The notes beneath the pieces were generated by a model, which was not told the origin of the DNA, made no database searches, and worked only from the letters and a program-made list of their open reading frames with translations. Positions 6,677 to 10,279 of a stretch of DNA of 10,279 nt are shown here, in pieces; the stretch's first letter is position 1, and each line of letters begins with the position of its first letter. This stretch comes from Prolixibacteraceae bacterium (GTDB taxonomy: Bacteria > Bacteroidota > Bacteroidia > Bacteroidales > Prolixibacteraceae). The stretch spans positions 46,696-56,974 of the forward strand of contig DPRM01000045.1 of the NCBI GenBank assembly GCA_003537645.1, written 5' to 3'. A program made the translations under genes and the position numbers.

Positions 6677-9286
6677 ATGAAAAGAATATCAATTTTGAAA
6701 ATTACTTTGGCAAATCTGATACTAATCGGATTTGGATGTCAGGAAAAAACTGCGAAATCAGACAAGGTTTTATGGTACAATCAGCCAGCCGCCAACTGGA
6801 ACGAAGCCTTGCCAATTGGTAACGGACAGATGGGAGCAATGATTTTCGGCGGAATTACCGATGAACATTTGCAGCTAAACGAGAATACTTTGTATAGCGG
6901 CGAACCGTCGCAGGGTTATAAAAATGTCAATATTACCGGCGATTTCGACAAGGTAACCGGACTTTTGCGTGATCAGAAAAATGCCGAAGCCGATGAGTAC
7001 ATCCGCAAAAACTGGCTTGGGCGGCTTCATGCCAATTACCAGCCGTTGGGCGACCTGTTTTTCAAAATAAATCATCCTGAAAAAGTGACCGGCTACCGTC
7101 GTGAACTCGACATAGCCAATTCGGTATCCAGTGTTTCCTACGAGGTTGACGGTGTGAAATACACCCGCGAAATGTTTGCATCTCATCCGGATAGTGTGAT
7201 TGTGCTGAAATTTACAGCATCAAAACCTGTTCTGGATTTGGTTGCTTCACTGGCATCGGTTCATCCTACCGCAAAATCAGAAGTCGAAAATGGAGTGCTC
7301 CTGATAAAAGGCCAGGCTCCGGGATACAGCCAGAGGCGGACTCTTGAGCAGATTGAGCAACGGGGAGAAACTCACCGGCATCCTGAACTGTTTGACGACA
7401 AAGGGAAACGGAAATTCGAAAAACTGAATTTATATGGTGACGAGATTGATGGCCTGGGAACATTTTTTGAAGCCCAGCTCAAAGCAAATCTGAAAGATGG
7501 TGAACTTGAAACCGACGGTAACACCATTCACATTAAAAACAGCAGCGAAGTTGTATTCGTTCTGTCGGCTGCAACTAGTTTTAACGGATTCGATAAAAGT
7601 CCGTCAAAAGAAGGCCTCGATCCCAACCAAATTGCAGGTAGAATTCTGGAAAAAGCTGCTTCCAAATCGTTTGACAATTTGAAAAAAAACCACCAAATCG
7701 ATTATAAAAACCTGTTCGACAGGGTTTCCCTCGAATTGGCCAGCGAGATTAAAAAAGACACCATTTCGACTGACCAACGCATCGTAAATTTTGCTCAAAA
7801 CAATGATCCTGATTTGGTTGAGTTACTTTTCCATTACGGACGTTACCTGATGATTTCAGGATCGAGAAAAGGCGGCCAACCCCTGAACCTGCAAGGCATT
7901 TGGAACGACATGGTGATTCCGCCCTGGAACAGTGGCTACACGATCAACATCAATACCGAAATGAATTACTGGCCGGCTGAAGTAACCAATCTGGCCGAAT
8001 GTCAGGAACCTTTGTTCCGGATGATCAGGGAAATGGCAGTTACCGGCCGGGAAACTGCCAGACTCATGTATAACCGCCGGGGATGGGTGGCGCACCACAA
8101 TGTATCTATCTGGCGCGAAACCTTTCCAAACGATGGCAGTCCGGGTGCTTCCTTCTGGAACATGTCGCCCGGTTGGCTGCTTAGCCATATATATGAGCAT
8201 TATTTATTTTCAGGCGATATAGAATTCCTTCAGAACGAAGCTTATCCGTTAATGCGGGAAGCTGCAATGTTTTATTCCGACTGGTTGATAGCAGACAGTG
8301 ATGGTTTTTTGGTAACAGCAGCCAACAATTCTCCGGAAAATGCTTTTTTAAATGCAAAAGGAGAAAGGGCTCAAATCAGTTCGGGCCCAACAATGGATAT
8401 GGCAATTGTGAGGGAACTTTTTACCCGCACCATCGAATCTGCCAAAATATTAAAAACTGATCCTGAATTGGTAGCCGAACTCAGCGAAAAGCTATCAAGA
8501 ATGGCTCCATACAAAATCGGTTCGAAAGGTCAACTTCAGGAATGGCAACAGGATTATGCAGAGCCAGAACCAAAACACCGGCACATATCGCATCTTTACG
8601 GACTTCATCCCGGAAATCAAATCAGCAACGAAACTTCTCCTGAATTATATCGCGCTGCGAAACAAACGTTGCTGTTAAGGGGCGATGAAGCTACCGGCTG
8701 GTCGATGGGTTGGAAAATAAATATGTGGGCCCGGTTGCTGGATGGGAACCATGCCTACACGATTATTCAAAACCTGTTTAAACCTGTTGGTTTTGGCAAG
8801 ATAAAATATTACGGAGGAGGTTTGTATAAGAACCTGTTCGATGCCCACCCACCCTTTCAGATTGACGGAAATTTCGGTTTTACAGCAGGAGTTGCAGAAA
8901 TGCTGGTTCAGAGCCACAACGGATACATTCAATTACTACCAGCCCTGCCCGATGACTGGCCTGCTGGTGAAGTGAAGGGACTGGTTGCCCGTGGTGGTTT
9001 TGTGATCGATTTGAAATGGAGCGAAGGGAAAATGCAAAAACTAACCGTTCATTCCAGATTGGGCGGCGATTGCCGGATTAAAGTTCCTAAAGAAATGACT
9101 TGCAAGGAAGCTGATCTTTCTGGTTCTTCGGTTGAAAGCGGCAATCAATTATTACAACAACCAATCACGGTTCCCTTTATAAATACTTCAGGAGCAAAAC
9201 TTGCCGACCTGCAAATCGCTTCAGGGAAAATATACCAATGGGCTACCATTGCCGGAAAAACCTATCATTTTGAAGAAACGAAATAA
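6677..9286 (+). CDS. Glycoside hydrolase family 95 alpha-L-fucosidase / alpha-L-galactosidase
   Basis: 869 residues, a full-length GH95. A TAG codon immediately precedes the ATG, fixing the start. Residues 1-20 are hydrophobic and end in IGFGC; Cys21 may be lipidated, though the lipobox is imperfect. Domains: an N-terminal beta-sandwich (about 31-300, with WNEALPIGNGQMGAMIFGG and LNENTLYSGEP), a linker, an (alpha/alpha)6 catalytic domain (about 370-745), and a C-terminal beta domain. By alignment with the Bifidobacterium AfcA residues as I recall them, Glu554 in NNSPENAF is the general acid. Asn424 and Asn426 in YTININTEMNYWP activate the water, and Asp730 in QIDGNFGF assists. The reaction is inverting removal of terminal alpha-L-fucose or alpha-L-galactose. 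Thr422 stands where AfcA has His419, a change linked to L-galactose preference. It lies 91 bases after the repeat protein, probably in one operon. Confidence 0.95.
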   Translation: MKRISILKITLANLILIGFGCQEKTAKSDKVLWYNQPAANWNEALPIGNGQMGAMIFGGITDEHLQLNENTLYSGEPSQGYKNVNITGDFDKVTGLLRDQKNAEADEYIRKNWLGRLHANYQPLGDLFFKINHPEKVTGYRRELDIANSVSSVSYEVDGVKYTREMFASHPDSVIVLKFTASKPVLDLVASLASVHPTAKSEVENGVLLIKGQAPGYSQRRTLEQIEQRGETHRHPELFDDKGKRKFEKLNLYGDEIDGLGTFFEAQLKANLKDGELETDGNTIHIKNSSEVVFVLSAATSFNGFDKSPSKEGLDPNQIAGRILEKAASKSFDNLKKNHQIDYKNLFDRVSLELASEIKKDTISTDQRIVNFAQNNDPDLVELLFHYGRYLMISGSRKGGQPLNLQGIWNDMVIPPWNSGYTININTEMNYWPAEVTNLAECQEPLFRMIREMAVTGRETARLMYNRRGWVAHHNVSIWRETFPNDGSPGASFWNMSPGWLLSHIYEHYLFSGDIEFLQNEAYPLMREAAMFYSDWLIADSDGFLVTAANNSPENAFLNAKGERAQISSGPTMDMAIVRELFTRTIESAKILKTDPELVAELSEKLSRMAPYKIGSKGQLQEWQQDYAEPEPKHRHISHLYGLHPGNQISNETSPELYRAAKQTLLLRGDEATGWSMGWKINMWARLLDGNHAYTIIQNLFKPVGFGKIKYYGGGLYKNLFDAHPPFQIDGNFGFTAGVAEMLVQSHNGYIQLLPALPDDWPAGEVKGLVARGGFVIDLKWSEGKMQKLTVHSRLGGDCRIKVPKEMTCKEADLSGSSVESGNQLLQQPITVPFINTSGAKLADLQIASGKIYQWATIAGKTYHFEETK

Positions 9287-9287
9287 T

Positions 9288-9332
9288 ATGACTGTCCGTT
9301 TGCATACCTAGCTGGTATTTTACGTCAGTCAT
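9288..9332 (+). terminator. Nested hairpin after GH95, possible transcript end
   Basis: The outer arms ATGACTG (9288-9294) and CAGTCAT (9326-9332) are perfect complements. They enclose an inner ATACC-TAGCT-GGTAT hairpin (9304-9318) that is followed directly by TTTT. It begins 2 bases after the GH95 stop. The inner hairpin with its short T run could terminate weakly; the combined structure could also protect the 3' end. Confidence 0.4.
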
Positions 9333-9404
9333 TTGTGGTCAATTACTGCCAACTTGATGACAATTATAAGTAGAAGGATTGAAATAATGTCGCATTTTTT
9401 ATGC

Positions 9405-9496
9405 TGACTCACCCCCCAACGTCCGTAAACGGACGTTTCCCCCTCTCTTTTTGAGAGAGGGGGAAGATCATCGCAGATGGATCTGGGTGTGAGTCA
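9405..9496. repeat. Compound inverted-repeat element: outer arms enclosing three hairpins
   Basis: The outer arms TGACTCACCCCC (9405-9416) and GGGTGTGAGTCA (9485-9496) pair at 11 of 12 positions. Inside are three adjacent hairpins. The first is AACGTCCGT-AA-ACGGACGTT (9418-9437). The second is TTCCCCCTCTCT-TTTTG-AGAGAGGGGGAA (9437-9465). The third is AGATCATC-GCA-GATGGATCT (9465-9484, one bulged G). Almost every base can pair, giving a cloverleaf-like or cruciform fold. It lies between convergent genes, so bidirectional termination is possible, and the layout also fits a small non-autonomous or REP-like dispersed element. It is not a tRNA: there is no T-loop, anticodon arm or CCA-type end. 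Confidence 0.75.
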
Positions 9497-9584
9497 ATAA
9501 ATTCGACAATAAATTCATCTCATTACTTATAACCTTTTTAGCAATGAGGATAATATTTCGGATACTCGAAAATTATTTACCAGA

Positions 9585-10157
9585 TCACCGCGTTTCGAGA
9601 ATAATCTCCTCCAGCGACCGTTTCGGAACATGGTGTACCTGATTTTCGTCGCGCCAGTATTTGATGTCTCCATTTTTTATTTCATCCAGAACCACTGTTT
9701 CTTTGGGCTTTCCGAGCGCCAAAACCTGAATTATTTCGAATTGTTCCGACAGATTAAAGAGTTCGCGGAGCCTGTTCCGGTTTACTGAGTGAATGATGCA
9801 GCCACCAAACCCAGATTCAACAGCGCCCAACAAAATACTTTGGGCTGCAATTCCATCGTCGCAAAGGTAATTTCCTGAAATTAAGGTGTCGTGCAGCATC
9901 ACAATGTATGCCGAAGGACGCTCACCTTCCTCCGGCCCAGGCCAATACGAAAGGTAACCGGCCCATGCCAGCTGCTCAAAAATTTCAACGTTGAGCGACT
10001 CATCATTACTCACAATGTATTTTAAAGATTGGGCATTTCGCGCCGAAGCCGAACACCGTGCCAAATCAATCCAATCGATTAGCTGTTGTTTTTCAATTCG
10101 TTCCTTCTGATAAAATCTACGGTAACTGCGGTTTTTCAGGATAAGGTCTTTAAGCAT
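9585..10157 (-). CDS. Nitroreductase family FMN-dependent oxidoreductase
   Basis: 190 residues, typical of the short nitroreductase branch. The N-terminal KNRSYRRF (8-15) supplies the FMN-phosphate-binding arginines. CSASARNAQSLKYIV matches the conserved Ser/Asn FMN-contact segment, DDGIAAQSILLGAVESGFGGCII is the central dimer helix and flavin-contact region, and VLALGKPKE is the characteristic late strand. No signal peptide is present, so the enzyme is cytoplasmic. Homologues use NAD(P)H to reduce nitro compounds, quinones or enones; the native substrate cannot be read from sequence. It is transcribed toward the GH95 gene from its own promoter region and is probably unrelated to glycan breakdown. 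The family is secure. Confidence 0.92.
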   Translation of the reverse strand: MLKDLILKNRSYRRFYQKERIEKQQLIDWIDLARCSASARNAQSLKYIVSNDESLNVEIFEQLAWAGYLSYWPGPEEGERPSAYIVMLHDTLISGNYLCDDGIAAQSILLGAVESGFGGCIIHSVNRNRLRELFNLSEQFEIIQVLALGKPKETVVLDEIKNGDIKYWRDENQVHHVPKRSLEEIILETR

Positions 10158-10189
10158 GATGAATGTTTTTGAGTTGGGCTAAAAATAAA

Positions 10190-10197
10190 CAAATGTA
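10190..10197 (-). promoter_or_regulatory. Bacteroidota -7 promoter box upstream of the nitroreductase
   Basis: On the - strand this reads TACATTTG, an exact match to the primary-sigma -7 consensus TAnnTTTG of Bacteroidota, 32 bases before the nitroreductase ATG. No TTTG -33 box is found at the usual distance of about 19-21 bases; that position is occupied by a palindrome. Confidence 0.5.
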
Positions 10198-10202
10198 CGG
10201 TC

Positions 10203-10237
10203 AATTCCGAGCGCGACTTTAAGTCGCACCCCGAATT
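10203..10237. repeat. 35-bp imperfect palindrome upstream of the nitroreductase
   Basis: Centred on T10220. The inner arms GCGACTT and AAGTCGC (10213-10219, 10221-10227) are perfect, and the outer arms AATTC and GAATT (10203-10207, 10233-10237) are perfect. A 5-nt imperfect stretch separates them on each side, so 14 of 17 positions pair. It covers the expected -33 region of the nitroreductase promoter, so it could be an operator. It could also be part of a dispersed intergenic repeat. Confidence 0.55.
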
Positions 10238-10243
10238 ACTCCC

Positions 10244-10257
10244 ATTAAAGGTTTAAT
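10244..10257. repeat. Short perfect inverted repeat ATTAAA-GG-TTTAAT
   Basis: Six-base perfect arms with a 2-nt spacer, 6 bases beyond the larger palindrome. It may belong to the same structured intergenic element, which appears to run off the window end. No gene is visible in 10238-10279. Confidence 0.35.
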
Positions 10258-10279
10258 CCACGCGCCCCTTGCGAGACGC

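Noticed and set aside
7856..8200. Antisense open frame of 114 codons within GH95
   Set aside because: It is a shadow of the conserved GH95 catalytic region; its openness follows from the codon pattern of the sense strand.
9405..9496. tRNA or tmRNA-like gene suggested by the cloverleaf-like folding
   Set aside because: The arm lengths are wrong and there is no T-loop or D-loop consensus and no anticodon arm.

Overview
The window looks like a chromosomal accessory region from a member of the Bacteroidota. Three things point there: a Gfo/Idh/MocA – DUF1080 – sugar-isomerase-like gene set, weak or absent Shine-Dalgarno sequences with AT-rich leaders, and a secreted protein ending in a type IX secretion (T9SS) sorting domain. 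The T9SS domain argues for an environmental lineage (for example Marinilabiliales/Prolixibacteraceae or a relative) rather than Bacteroides itself; that placement is inference.

Left block (1-3236, all + strand). It opens with the C-terminal half of a Gfo/Idh/MocA oxidoreductase, closed by a terminator-like hairpin. Next comes a small predicted outer-membrane barrel protein (DUF2490-like), then a DUF1080 (3-keto-disaccharide hydrolase family) lipoprotein, then an exported xylose-isomerase-like TIM barrel protein. A strong intrinsic terminator at 3318-3348 ends the block. The oxidoreductase, DUF1080 and TIM-barrel families together are the signature of the 3-keto-glycoside route, in which a sugar is oxidised at C3 and the glycosidic bond is then broken by elimination/hydration instead of classical hydrolysis.

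Middle block (3400-9286, all + strand). It carries a GH53 endo-beta-1,4-galactanase with an N-terminal export signal, a 593-residue T9SS-exported protein made of repeated beta-rich domains with no recognised catalytic domain, and a GH95 alpha-L-fucosidase/alpha-L-galactosidase. Together they suggest attack on a galactan-type pectin or other galactose-rich polymer with L-fucose or L-galactose caps. No SusC/SusD pair, transporter or regulator lies in the window, so it is not a complete classical polysaccharide-utilisation locus as seen here. The GH95 has threonine where characterised fucosidases are recalled to have histidine, which points to L-galactose.

Right block (9287-10279). A convergent nitroreductase-family gene on the - strand is separated from GH95 by a compound inverted-repeat element of about 92 bp (three hairpins inside an outer inverted repeat). 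Its upstream region holds a good Bacteroidota -7 box (TACATTTG) next to a 35-bp imperfect palindrome. I saw no tRNA, rRNA, CRISPR array, transposase or prophage gene. The most interesting leads are the GH95 specificity switch, the uncharacterised repeat protein between the two glycosidases, and the structured intergenic elements.
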